Source: Aestuariivivens sediminicola (GTDB lineage Bacteria; Bacteroidota; Bacteroidia; Flavobacteriales; Flavobacteriaceae). Taken from it: a DNA stretch of 64,000 nt. Shown piece after piece: positions 32,508-41,162 of this stretch (positions are counted from its first letter, which is position 1; every line of letters begins with the position of its first letter). Where the stretch lies: positions 1 through 64,000 of the forward strand of contig NZ_JAKMCM010000006.1 in NCBI RefSeq assembly GCF_022662015.1, written 5' to 3'. The notes beneath the pieces are model-generated. The model searched no databases. It had not been told where the DNA came from and was given only the letters and a program-made list of their open reading frames with translations. The translations under genes and the position numbers were made by a program.

Positions 32508-34700
32508 CTAGTTTTGAGCGGTTTCTACTTTAATATCGGTTCCCAGGCGTTGCAAATAGGCTATGAGTGCGACGATTTCCCTGTTCTTCATTTCAACAAA
32601 GGGTTCGCCATTTTCAGCTGCATAGGTTTTATTCGCTTCATAGTTTTTGGCAAAATCAGGATCGCTGTATAGGTTTTGCTCTATTGCGGCACCCTGCTCG
32701 AGCATACTCTGTTGGGCATTGGCGATATCTTCTTCGGTGTAAGGAACACCCAAGGCCACCATGGTTCTCATTTTCGCCTCTGTTTGCGATTTGTCAAGGG
32801 TACTCGATGGTCCCGTTATTAACCACGGATATCGCGGCATAATAGATCCCGATGAGGTACTCTGAGGATCGTACATATGGTTGAAGTGCCAATTGTCGGA
32901 ATACTTTCCTCCGAGTCTGTGCAAATCCGGTCCTGTACGCTTACTACCCCAAAGGAAAGGATGGTCGTACACATATTCGCCCGCTTTTGAATATTCGCCA
33001 TAACGTTCGACCTCACTCCTAAAGGGGCGTATCATTTGCGAATGACATCCAACACAACCTTCACGAATATAAATATCTCGACCTTCCAATTCGAGAGGGG
33101 TGTAGGGTTTCACACTGGCAATGGTAGGAATGTTCGATTTTACCATGATCGTAGGTACAATCTGGATGATACCACCAATTAAGATGGCCACCGTTGCCAA
33201 AAGGGTCAACTGTACTGGTCTTCTTTCTATCCAGGTATGCCAGCCTTCGTTAGCGGTTCGCTTGCTGGTGACCCGTTCTAAGGCTGGAGCTTCAGCTAGT
33301 TCGTCCTCTACCTTACTGCCATTTTTAATCGTGGCAAATACATTGTAAACCAAAATGAGTAAACCGACAATATACAGGGTTCCGCCAATCGCACGCATCC
33401 AGTACATCGGTATAATTTCAGTTACGGTTTCGAGGAAGTTCCCATAAACCAATGTGCCATCCGGGTTGAATTGTTTCCACATACTGGCTTGAGTAAATCC
33501 GGCCACATACATCGGTAGGGCATAAATAATGATACCAAGCGTTCCCAACCAAAAATGGAGATTGGCCAGTCCCGTAGAGAATAATTTTGTTTTAAATAAA
33601 CGCGGCACCAGATAATAAATGATTCCAAAAGCCATAAATCCATTCCAGGCCAAGGCACCCACGTGAACATGTGCGATAATCCAATCGGTAAAATGTGCAA
33701 TGGCATTGACATTCTTTAAGGACAGGGTAGGACCTTCAAAAGTGGCCATACCATATCCTGTAATGGCGACCACCATAAATTTGAGAACAGGATCTATTCG
33801 GACCTTGTCCCAGGCACCTCTCAGAGTGAGCAGACCGTTGATCATACCTCCCCAGGAAGGCATTAATAGCATCACGGAAAACACCACACCTAAGTTCTGT
33901 GCCCATTCCGGTAACGCAGTATATAATAAATGATGTGGTCCGGCCCAAATGTAAATGAATATCAAGGACCAAAAGTGTACGATCGACAGTCTGTAGGAGT
34001 AGACCGGACGATTTGCTGCTTTCGGAACAAAGTAATACATGATGCCTAAAAATGGCGTTGTCAGAAAGAAGGCTACGGCATTGTGTCCGTACCACCACTG
34101 CACTAAGGCATCCTGCACACCCGCATAAACCGAATAACTTTTCAATGCACTTACCGGAAGTTCGAAACTATTGAAGATGTGAAGTACGGCTACGGTAACA
34201 AAGGTGGCAATATAAAACCATATGGCCACATATAAATGGCGCTGACGACGTTTTAAGATGGTCCAAATCATATTAACACCAAACACCACCCAAATCAGTG
34301 CAATAGCAATATCTATGGGCCATTCCAATTCCGCATATTCTTTAGACGTCGTAATGCCTAAAGGCAATGTGATGGCCGCTGCCACAATGATGAGCTGCCA
34401 ACCCCAAAAATTGATATTACTTAAGAGATCACTCGCCATACGGGCTTTAAGTAAACGTTGCAGGGAGTAATAAATACCCGCAAACATGGCATTACCAACA
34501 AAAGCGAAAATTACGGCATTGGTATGCAATGGTCTTAACCGACCAAAGCTCAACCAGGATATGCCATCCGTAAGATTTGGAAAAAGGAACATAAAGGCAA
34601 GTAGTAATCCAACTAACATACCTACAACTCCAAACACAATTGTGGCGTAAATGAACTTGGTAACGATTTTATTATCGTAATGAAATTGCTGCATTTCCAT
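32508..34700 (-). CDS. ccoN: cbb3 oxidase subunits I and II fused (CcoN-CcoO)
   Basis: 730 residues. Residues ~1-480 are CcoN: twelve membrane helices with the haem and CuB histidines, for example RPLHTNAVIFAFVGN, WYGHNAVAFFLT and IAHVHVGALAWNGF. Residues ~520-730 are CcoO, with one membrane anchor and a cytochrome c site CVGCHSQMIRPF. The N-O fusion is the usual form in Bacteroidota. This is the proton-pumping terminal oxidase with high oxygen affinity in the cytoplasmic membrane. The gene follows ccoS with a 96-bp gap and is under the same Fnr-type box. Confidence 0.96.
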   Translation of the reverse strand: MEMQQFHYDNKIVTKFIYATIVFGVVGMLVGLLLAFMFLFPNLTDGISWLSFGRLRPLHTNAVIFAFVGNAMFAGIYYSLQRLLKARMASDLLSNINFWGWQLIIVAAAITLPLGITTSKEYAELEWPIDIAIALIWVVFGVNMIWTILKRRQRHLYVAIWFYIATFVTVAVLHIFNSFELPVSALKSYSVYAGVQDALVQWWYGHNAVAFFLTTPFLGIMYYFVPKAANRPVYSYRLSIVHFWSLIFIYIWAGPHHLLYTALPEWAQNLGVVFSVMLLMPSWGGMINGLLTLRGAWDKVRIDPVLKFMVVAITGYGMATFEGPTLSLKNVNAIAHFTDWIIAHVHVGALAWNGFMAFGIIYYLVPRLFKTKLFSTGLANLHFWLGTLGIIIYALPMYVAGFTQASMWKQFNPDGTLVYGNFLETVTEIIPMYWMRAIGGTLYIVGLLILVYNVFATIKNGSKVEDELAEAPALERVTSKRTANEGWHTWIERRPVQLTLLATVAILIGGIIQIVPTIMVKSNIPTIASVKPYTPLELEGRDIYIREGCVGCHSQMIRPFRSEVERYGEYSKAGEYVYDHPFLWGSKRTGPDLHRLGGKYSDNWHFNHMYDPQSTSSGSIMPRYPWLITGPSSTLDKSQTEAKMRTMVALGVPYTEEDIANAQQSMLEQGAAIEQNLYSDPDFAKNYEANKTYAAENGEPFVEMKNREIVALIAYLQRLGTDIKVETAQN

Positions 34701-34796
34701 AATTAATTAGTTATTTGATTTTTAGTGGTCTTATGTAATCGCTCAAAAAGCAGTCTGTTGTTCGAGAAATGAATAAGCGATGGCATAAGGTGCTGA

Positions 34797-34982
34797 TTAT
34801 TTATTTTTGGTTAGTACTGATTTATCCTTTTTTTCTTTAACGAGTTCGTCCTCAAACAGCATTCTAACAGAAGGGGTATAGCTGTCATCATATTGTCCAT
34901 TTCTAACTGCAATGATGAAGGCAACAAAAAAGACCACAGCTACAGCAATGCTAATAGCTAATAACATATATATAACACTCAT
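34797..34982 (-). CDS. ccoS: cbb3 oxidase maturation protein CcoS
   Basis: 61 residues: a membrane helix (VIYMLLAISIAVAVVFFVAFI) and the CcoS signature GQYDDSYTPSVRMLFEDE. CcoS is needed for cofactor insertion into the oxidase. It is the first gene of the oxidase operon. The promoter with the Fnr-type box lies directly upstream. Confidence 0.92.
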   Translation of the reverse strand: MSVIYMLLAISIAVAVVFFVAFIIAVRNGQYDDSYTPSVRMLFEDELVKEKKDKSVLTKNK

Positions 34983-35002
34983 ACCTGTTTGAAGTTACGG
35001 TT

Positions 35003-35046
35003 CAAAATTAATTTTATACCAATTGCCAAAATATGACATTTATCAT
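35003..35046 (-). promoter_or_regulatory. Fnr-type box and -7 element of the cco operon
   Basis: On the minus strand ATGATAAATGTCAT (35033-35046) is followed after exactly 22 bp by TAATTTTG (35003-35010), a full -7 match; ccoS begins at 34982. The box and spacing equal those of hemN, so the same regulator probably activates both. Confidence 0.75.
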
Positions 35047-35055
35047 GTTTATCCT

Positions 35056-37431
35056 CTAATTTAATTTTCTGCCTGAAATGTTGGTCGCTATCGTGGTAAA
35101 CACGACAATGCTGATGGAACTTAAAGGCATAAGAATGGCGGCTACGATGGGTGCTAATTGCCCGGTAACAGCAAAATACAATCCAATAATATTATAAAAA
35201 AAGGACAATACAAAACTCCATTTTATAATGGTAATGGACTGTCTGGACAGGGTCAAGAACTTGAATAATTTGTTGAAATTCGACGCATCCAATATGGCAT
35301 CACAGGCCGGCGAAAACACATTGACATTTTCGGAAATGGCGATTCCAACATCACTCTGAGCCAATGCTCCGGCATCGTTTAAACCATCACCAAGCATTGC
35401 AATTTTTGCACCTTCCTTCTGATGATAGGCGATGTACTCCAGTTTATCATCAGGTTTCTGGTTAAACAGCAATTTTGTTTTAGTAGGCAATAATTTGGTG
35501 AGATTCTCGCGTTCGCCTTCAGTATCACCCGAAAGGATGACCAGATCATAATGCTTTTTAAGTCGATTGAACAATTTTGAAAGTCCGGACCTGTATTTGT
35601 TATAAAAGGTGAATTTTCCTTTATAACGGTCATTCGAGGACACATAAACTACGGTGTTCATGGCAGTTGCCTTATCGGTATGCCCCACAAAAGGCGCTGA
35701 ACCAATTTTAATGTTTTCCTGACCTGAAGAGGCCTCAATACCCTGACCAATGTGTTCTTCAAAATAATCCAGGGAGACGATGTCGTTTGATTTTAGAATG
35801 TCATACAGGGATCGACTTAAGGGATGGTTGGAACCGCGTAAGGTACTTCTCAATAAAACAGCTTCGCTCTCGGAGAGTTGAGATCCCTCGTAGGTGATCT
35901 GAGCTTCATTATTTGATGTGATCGTACCTGTTTTGTCGAAAATTAGCGTATTGATTTTTGCCAGCTGTTCAATAACCAAGGTATTCTTCAAATAAAATTT
36001 GTGCTTTCCAAATAGCCTTAACACATTGCCCAAAGTGAATGGTGCGGCAAGGGCTATCGCACAAGGGCAGGCAATGATCAGGACCGAAGTAAATACATTT
36101 AAGGCCTTGGAGCTATCGGTGTATAGCCAATAGAGCGTTGCAAATAAGGCAATGCATAAAATAGTGATTGTAAAGCCTTTGCTTATGCGATTCGTAATAT
36201 TTGTAAAAGACAGGCCTTTGTCTTTTTTAAATACATCCTTACTCCATAACTGGGTGAGGTAACTCTGTTCCACCGACTTTAGGGCATCCACTTCTATACT
36301 GCCCTCCAATTGCCGTCCTCCGGCATATAACTTATCTCCTAATTGTTTTGAAACGGCCTTTGACTCTCCGGTTACAAAACTGTAATCAATTCTAGCACGA
36401 CCTTTGACCAGCCGACAATCAACCGGGATGAGTTCCTCATTTCTAATCAGCAGGCGATCTCCCTTTCGAATGTCATAGACCTGAATGGATGCTTCGTTCT
36501 GATCAGAGGTGATTTTGGTAATACCGATTGGGAAATAGGATTTGTAATCGCGTTCGAAAGATAAAAAGCTGTACGTTTTTTGCTGAAAAAATTTACCCAA
36601 GAGTAAAAAGAAGACCAGGCCGGTTAAACTGTCAAAAAAGCCTGAGCCTAAATCGAAGGCAATCTCAAAAGCACTTCGAACAAATAATACGGTAATGCCC
36701 AAAGCAATAGGAACATCAATATTTAAAAGCTTCGATCGTAAGCCTTTAAAAGCCGATATAAAATAATCCTGGGCGGCATAGACAACTACCGGAATGGAAT
36801 AGGCAAACATGAGCCATCGAAAGAGATGCTTGTATTGTTCCAACCAGAATTCCTTTACCTGAAAATACTCCGGAAATGATAAAAACATGACATTCCCGAA
36901 GGCGAAACCCGAGACACCGAGTTTATAAATCAGGGAGCGATCGAATCGTGTTTTTCCAACAGCATAATCGTCAAGACTGATATAAGGCTCGTAACCAATT
37001 TTACTCAGTAAGGTCACTAATTCTTTCAAAGAAATACCCTTTGCCTCATAGGTTATTCTAACGGTTTTTTTACCAAAATTGACCATAGAGCTCCGTATTC
37101 CAGAGTGTAGTCTGTTTAAGTTTTCCAGAATCCAGATGCAGGAGCTGCAATGTATATGAGGAATAAAAAGTGAAACGATTTGAATACCTTCGTCATTGAA
37201 TTCCAATAACTGGTCTACAATTTTAGCATTCTCGAGAAAGTTAAATTTCCCCTCAACGGATTTGGGAGTAGCACCCGGAGCCTCCTGCAAATCGTAATAA
37301 CAGGTAAGATCGTTGGTGTAAAAAATTTCGTAAACTGTTTTGCAACCCGTGCAGCAAAACAACTTGTCATCATATGTAATACCGGAATTGTAGGCGTCCA
37401 ACCCACAGTGGAAACAGGTTTTGTCTTCCAT
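35056..37431 (-). CDS. ccoI: Copper-translocating P-type ATPase, CcoI type
   Basis: 791 residues. The N-terminus has a Cys-rich metal-binding segment (CFHCGLD, CCTGCKTVYEIF) and an HMA-like domain with HCSSCIW (~residue 95). The membrane part contains the ion-binding CPC motif in IIACPCAIALAAP. The phosphorylated Asp lies in FDKTGTITSN, with the hinge MLGDGLNDAGAL. It moves copper across the membrane for oxidase assembly. It lies upstream of ccoS on the same strand with its own promoter and shares a regulator box with the divergent crp/fnr gene. Confidence 0.93.
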   Translation of the reverse strand: MEDKTCFHCGLDAYNSGITYDDKLFCCTGCKTVYEIFYTNDLTCYYDLQEAPGATPKSVEGKFNFLENAKIVDQLLEFNDEGIQIVSLFIPHIHCSSCIWILENLNRLHSGIRSSMVNFGKKTVRITYEAKGISLKELVTLLSKIGYEPYISLDDYAVGKTRFDRSLIYKLGVSGFAFGNVMFLSFPEYFQVKEFWLEQYKHLFRWLMFAYSIPVVVYAAQDYFISAFKGLRSKLLNIDVPIALGITVLFVRSAFEIAFDLGSGFFDSLTGLVFFLLLGKFFQQKTYSFLSFERDYKSYFPIGITKITSDQNEASIQVYDIRKGDRLLIRNEELIPVDCRLVKGRARIDYSFVTGESKAVSKQLGDKLYAGGRQLEGSIEVDALKSVEQSYLTQLWSKDVFKKDKGLSFTNITNRISKGFTITILCIALFATLYWLYTDSSKALNVFTSVLIIACPCAIALAAPFTLGNVLRLFGKHKFYLKNTLVIEQLAKINTLIFDKTGTITSNNEAQITYEGSQLSESEAVLLRSTLRGSNHPLSRSLYDILKSNDIVSLDYFEEHIGQGIEASSGQENIKIGSAPFVGHTDKATAMNTVVYVSSNDRYKGKFTFYNKYRSGLSKLFNRLKKHYDLVILSGDTEGERENLTKLLPTKTKLLFNQKPDDKLEYIAYHQKEGAKIAMLGDGLNDAGALAQSDVGIAISENVNVFSPACDAILDASNFNKLFKFLTLSRQSITIIKWSFVLSFFYNIIGLYFAVTGQLAPIVAAILMPLSSISIVVFTTIATNISGRKLN

Positions 37432-37458
37432 AAATATTTGCTCAATTTATACCTGCGG

Positions 37459-37518
37459 CAAAGGTTTTAAGATAGGAAATATTTTAATATGATATATGTC
37501 ATGTTTTGTTTATTTTTG
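37459..37518. promoter_or_regulatory. Divergent ccoI/fnr control region with shared Fnr-type box
   Basis: ATGATATATGTCAT at 37489-37502 matches the boxes of hemN and ccoS. On the minus strand AACCTTTG (37459-37466, one mismatch to TAnnTTTG) follows after exactly 22 bp, which gives an activator position for ccoI. On the plus strand TATTTTTG (37511-37518), the -7 element of the regulator gene, lies only 8 bp away, so the bound protein would cover the core promoter and probably repress its own gene (inference). Confidence 0.7.
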
Positions 37519-37539
37519 CATGACCCTAAAGAAAAAGGA

Positions 37540-38217
37540 ATGAGTAAATGTGAGCAATGTATTATAAAACAGTTCAATTCTCTCAAGGCATTGACTAATG
37601 ATGAACTGGTTCGAATTTCGAAATGCAAAACCTCAAGAACGATTAGAAAAGGTGAAATTCTCTTTGAAGAAGGCGAGAATATAAATGGTGTTTATTGTGT
37701 AAAGGACGGCATTTGCAAGCTTTCAAAATTAAGTGAAAACGGTAAGGACCAAATTGTAAAGATGGTTGTAAAAGGGCAGTTGATTGGTCAGCGTTCCCTG
37801 GTCACTGAGGAGAGCTCAAATTTACAGGCCACCGCTCTAAACGATATGGAGGTTTGTTTTATTCCGAAAAGTGAAATCATGGCTGATCTTCAAAAGAACT
37901 CCTCTTTTTCTTTTGAAGTCTTAAAGGAAATGGCTCACGATCTGAAGGAAGCCGATGATGTCATTGTCAATATGGCGCAAAAGTCTGTGCGACAACGTTT
38001 GGCTGAAACCCTGGTCTATATACATGATTCCTTTGGTGTAAACCCTGACGGTACCTTAAGCGTTATTTTATCGCGTGAGGATTTTGCCAATATCGTAGGT
38101 ACTGCAACGGAATCGGCCATTCGCGTTTTATCCCAATTCAAGAAAGAAGGCTTAATTTCTACTACCGGGAAATACATTAAGATTGAAAACTTAAATGGTT
38201 TGGGTCGGGTCGAGTAA
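37540..38217 (+). CDS. Crp/Fnr-family transcriptional regulator
   Basis: 225 residues from ATG at 37540 (MSKCEQC); an in-frame ATG at 37489 would include the operator and the -7 box, so it is rejected. The cyclic-nucleotide-binding-like beta roll (about 20-130) and a winged HTH (LSREDFANIVGTATESAIRVLSQF, about 170-195) are complete. Cys4 and Cys7, Cys29 and Cys106 could ligate an Fe-S cluster as in FNR. The recognition helix keeps Glu and Arg in the order ExxxR that in FNR reads the TGA half-site, consistent with the TGAC-GTCA boxes found nearby. It probably senses low oxygen and controls hemN, cco and ccoI. Confidence 0.9.
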   Translation: MSKCEQCIIKQFNSLKALTNDELVRISKCKTSRTIRKGEILFEEGENINGVYCVKDGICKLSKLSENGKDQIVKMVVKGQLIGQRSLVTEESSNLQATALNDMEVCFIPKSEIMADLQKNSSFSFEVLKEMAHDLKEADDVIVNMAQKSVRQRLAETLVYIHDSFGVNPDGTLSVILSREDFANIVGTATESAIRVLSQFKKEGLISTTGKYIKIENLNGLGRVE

Positions 38218-38296
38218 GGTCTCCTAATAAGGCCATAAACAAATCTAATCAGGCGCTTTGTTTTTTTTCATCAAAATACCTTATTTTTAGAGTGCC

Positions 38297-39424
38297 ATGA
38301 TGAGAAAAGATTCAAAACAAAGGGGCTTTGTCTTTAAGTCCTACAATGCACCAAGTCAAACGCCGTTCGAAACGCTCTTTGAAATTTTCAAGGAGTTGAT
38401 CACCTATACTTCAGGCGACTTCGATGAAGCCATAGAATGGTTGCGGGAACTGGATAAAGAATACCAGATCACTACGGACGAATACACTATTGAGGATTTT
38501 ATCGAGGATTTAAAGCAAAAAGGATTTCTAAAGGAAGAGATTGATCCGGATGGTAACGGAGCCTTGTCTATAACGGCTAAGACGGAACGCGCGATAAGGC
38601 AGCAGGCCCTGGATCAGATATTCGGACAAATAAAACGCAGTGGTCAGGGCAATCACAGAAGTAAAAGTCCGGGCCTTGGTGATGAGCATACCGGTGATTT
38701 CAGAAGTTATCAATTCGGTGATGCCCTGGATAAGGTTTCGATTACAGAGAGTTTGAAGAATGCACAGATAAATCACGGAATTTCCAATTTTACTCTGGAT
38801 GAAAATGATTTGGTTGTCGAGGAAACACTGCATAAATCGCAGATGAGTACGGTATTGATGATCGATATCAGTCACAGTATGATTTTGTATGGAGAGGACC
38901 GTATTACACCCGCGAAGAAAGTAGCCATGGCCCTGGCGGAATTAATCACCACGCGTTATCCCAAGGACACCCTGGATATTTTGGTTTTCGGTAATGATGC
39001 CTGGCCGATAGCCATTAAGGATTTACCCTATTTAAAGGTCGGACCCTATCACACAAATACAGTGGCGGGATTGGAGCTTGCCATGGACCTGTTAAGACGA
39101 AAGCGAAATACGAACAAGCAGATTTTCATGATAACCGATGGCAAACCAAGTTGCTTAAAATTACCCAATGGGGAATACTTTAAAGATAGTTTTGGCCTGA
39201 ACCCGACCATTACCAATACCTGCTACATGATGGCACAACAGGCCAGGCGCCTGCATATACCGATTACCACATTTATGATTGCCAAAGATGACTACCTGAT
39301 GCAGTTTGTCAGGGAGTTTACCCATGCCAATCAGGGAAAGGCCTTTTATACCGGTTTGAAAGGTCTGGGCGAAATGATTTTTGAGGATTATGAAACGAAT
39401 AGAAAAAAAAGAATTAGAGGATAG
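38297..39424 (+). CDS. vWA-domain protein paired with a MoxR-like ATPase
   Basis: 375 residues; a second ATG directly follows the first. A helical N-terminal part (~1-170) is followed by a von Willebrand A domain with an intact MIDAS (MIDISHSM, then a Thr/Asp pair in MITDGKPS). Such proteins act as partners of MoxR or magnesium chelatase-type AAA ATPases in metal insertion or protein remodelling. The next gene encodes that ATPase and starts 1 bp after this stop, so the two form a unit. The target is unknown. The cbb3 gene block is next door, but a functional link is not shown by the sequence. Confidence 0.85.
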   Translation: MMRKDSKQRGFVFKSYNAPSQTPFETLFEIFKELITYTSGDFDEAIEWLRELDKEYQITTDEYTIEDFIEDLKQKGFLKEEIDPDGNGALSITAKTERAIRQQALDQIFGQIKRSGQGNHRSKSPGLGDEHTGDFRSYQFGDALDKVSITESLKNAQINHGISNFTLDENDLVVEETLHKSQMSTVLMIDISHSMILYGEDRITPAKKVAMALAELITTRYPKDTLDILVFGNDAWPIAIKDLPYLKVGPYHTNTVAGLELAMDLLRRKRNTNKQIFMITDGKPSCLKLPNGEYFKDSFGLNPTITNTCYMMAQQARRLHIPITTFMIAKDDYLMQFVREFTHANQGKAFYTGLKGLGEMIFEDYETNRKKRIRG

Positions 39425-39425
39425 C

Positions 39426-40892
39426 ATGGAAATTAAAGATATTAAAACGTTTGGAGCCTTAAAAAAGGCAGGCATAAAAAGCAAGTCAATTAAAGACGAG
39501 TTAAGAGACAATTTAATTCAAAAAATAAAACAAAAAGCCACGACCTTCGAAGGCGTATACGGTTATGAAGACACGGTAATTCCCGAGTTGGAACGTGCCA
39601 TATTATCGCGTCATAACATTAATCTGTTAGGGTTACGCGGACAAGCCAAAACACGGCTGGCGCGGTTAATGGTTAACTTGCTGGATGACTATATTCCTGT
39701 TGTGGAAGGTTCTGAAATCAATGACGATCCGTATCGTCCCATTTCGCGATACGCTAAGGAATTAATTAAAGAAAAAGGAGATGAAACACCCATTAGCTGG
39801 CTCCATAAGAGCGAACGCTTTGCTGAAAAATTGGCGACACCGGATGTTACGGTAGCCGATATCATCGGGGATGTCGATCCGATAAAGGCAGCCCACCTCA
39901 AATTGAGCTATGCTGACGATCGTGTGATTCACTATGGGATGATTCCAAGAGCGAATCGGTGTATTTTCGTGATCAATGAATTACCTGATTTGCAGGCGCG
40001 AATTCAGGTGGCCTTATTTAATATTTTACAGGAAGGGGATATTCAAATCAGGGGGTTCAAACTAAGGTTACCCCTGGACATTCAGTTTGTATTTACAGCC
40101 AATCCGGAAGATTACACCAACAGAGGAAGTATCGTTACACCACTTAAGGACAGGGTAGGCTCCCAAATTTTGACCCATTATCCCGAGGATATCGATACGG
40201 CAAGACAAATCACCCAACAAGAGGCCAAATTAGTCGAATCTCAAAAGAAAATGGTCATTGTTCCTGATTTAGCTAGGGACTTGTTAGAGCAAATCGTGTT
40301 TGAAGCGCGAAAGAACGACTACATCGATGTTAAAAGTGGTGTGAGTGCTCGGCTGAGCATTACCGCCCTTGAAAATTTACTGAGCACCGCAGAACGCAGG
40401 GCTTTGTTATCGGGTGATAAGATTACGACGGTCCGTTTAGGTGATTTTATTGGTATTATTCCCTCGATCACCGGGAAGGTGGAACTCGTTTATGAAGGGG
40501 AACAGGAAGGCGCCGTTGCCGTGGCCTACAATTTGATAGGTGAAGCGGTTAAGAGCTTGTTTGTTCAGTATTTTCCAAAAGTTGAAAAACTGCAGAAACA
40601 AAACGAGGAAGGGCCCTATGACGATGTGGTCTCCTGGTTCTTTAATCAAAAGGAAGGATTCGAATTGTTGGACGATGTCAGAGATAAGCAGTATAAAAGT
40701 GTATTAGAAGCCATTTCACCGTTAGATGATTTGCTCGGTGCCTATCAACCAAATCTAAGCCAACAGGACACCTATTTTGTCAAAGAGTTTGTATTATGGG
40801 CTTTGGTGGAATTTAAGTTGCTTAGCAAGTACAGGATTTCGAAGGGGCTTCAATTTAAGGATCCCTATGGGAGTTTTATTAGTGGGATATAA
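39426..40892 (+). CDS. MoxR/magnesium chelatase-like AAA+ ATPase
   Basis: 488 residues from ATG at 39426, 1 bp after the vWA stop; ATG at 39390 within the vWA gene is an alternative. The AAA+ core has Walker A LRGQAKTRLAR, a long insert before Walker B (CIFVINELPDL), and sensor-type VFTANPEDYTNRGS and PLKDRVGSQ. The C-terminal ~190 residues form a helical lid. The family partners with vWA proteins (MoxR-CoxE, ChlI-ChlD like) for remodelling. The Walker B acidic pair reads N-E and not D-E. Confidence 0.85.
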   Translation: MEIKDIKTFGALKKAGIKSKSIKDELRDNLIQKIKQKATTFEGVYGYEDTVIPELERAILSRHNINLLGLRGQAKTRLARLMVNLLDDYIPVVEGSEINDDPYRPISRYAKELIKEKGDETPISWLHKSERFAEKLATPDVTVADIIGDVDPIKAAHLKLSYADDRVIHYGMIPRANRCIFVINELPDLQARIQVALFNILQEGDIQIRGFKLRLPLDIQFVFTANPEDYTNRGSIVTPLKDRVGSQILTHYPEDIDTARQITQQEAKLVESQKKMVIVPDLARDLLEQIVFEARKNDYIDVKSGVSARLSITALENLLSTAERRALLSGDKITTVRLGDFIGIIPSITGKVELVYEGEQEGAVAVAYNLIGEAVKSLFVQYFPKVEKLQKQNEEGPYDDVVSWFFNQKEGFELLDDVRDKQYKSVLEAISPLDDLLGAYQPNLSQQDTYFVKEFVLWALVEFKLLSKYRISKGLQFKDPYGSFISGI

Positions 40893-41017
40893 ATTAAACC
40901 ATTGAATTTGATGCAGCGATTTCAATAAAAACACCTGTCCATCATACGTGATTTCAACTAAAATTCACATAAAAGCCGATTACGAAATTTATAAATTCCA
41001 ATTACAAATATTTGCAT

Positions 41018-41140
41018 ATTCTTAATGTAATTCAATCAATTTACAACATTAAGAATTGCATTTATAATTCAGCTGCATTTTTTGGTTATATAAGCTCAAA
41101 GCCTTATTTTACTGCAATATGTTACTTTTATTAAAAGTAA
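41018..41140 (+). promoter_or_regulatory. Inverted repeats upstream of the sucrose operon
   Basis: Two elements lie in the 270-bp gap before the phosphatase-invertase gene. First, an 11-bp inverted repeat ATTCTTAATGT (41018-41028) with its complement at 41046-41056. Second, a perfect 19-bp palindrome TTACTTTTATTAAAAGTAA (41122-41140), 22 bp before the ATG and overlapping TAAATTTC (41138-41145), one mismatch from a -7 element. The second is a good operator candidate. The regulator is not known. Confidence 0.5.
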
Positions 41141-41162
41141 ATTTCTAAAAGCAAAACAATAT

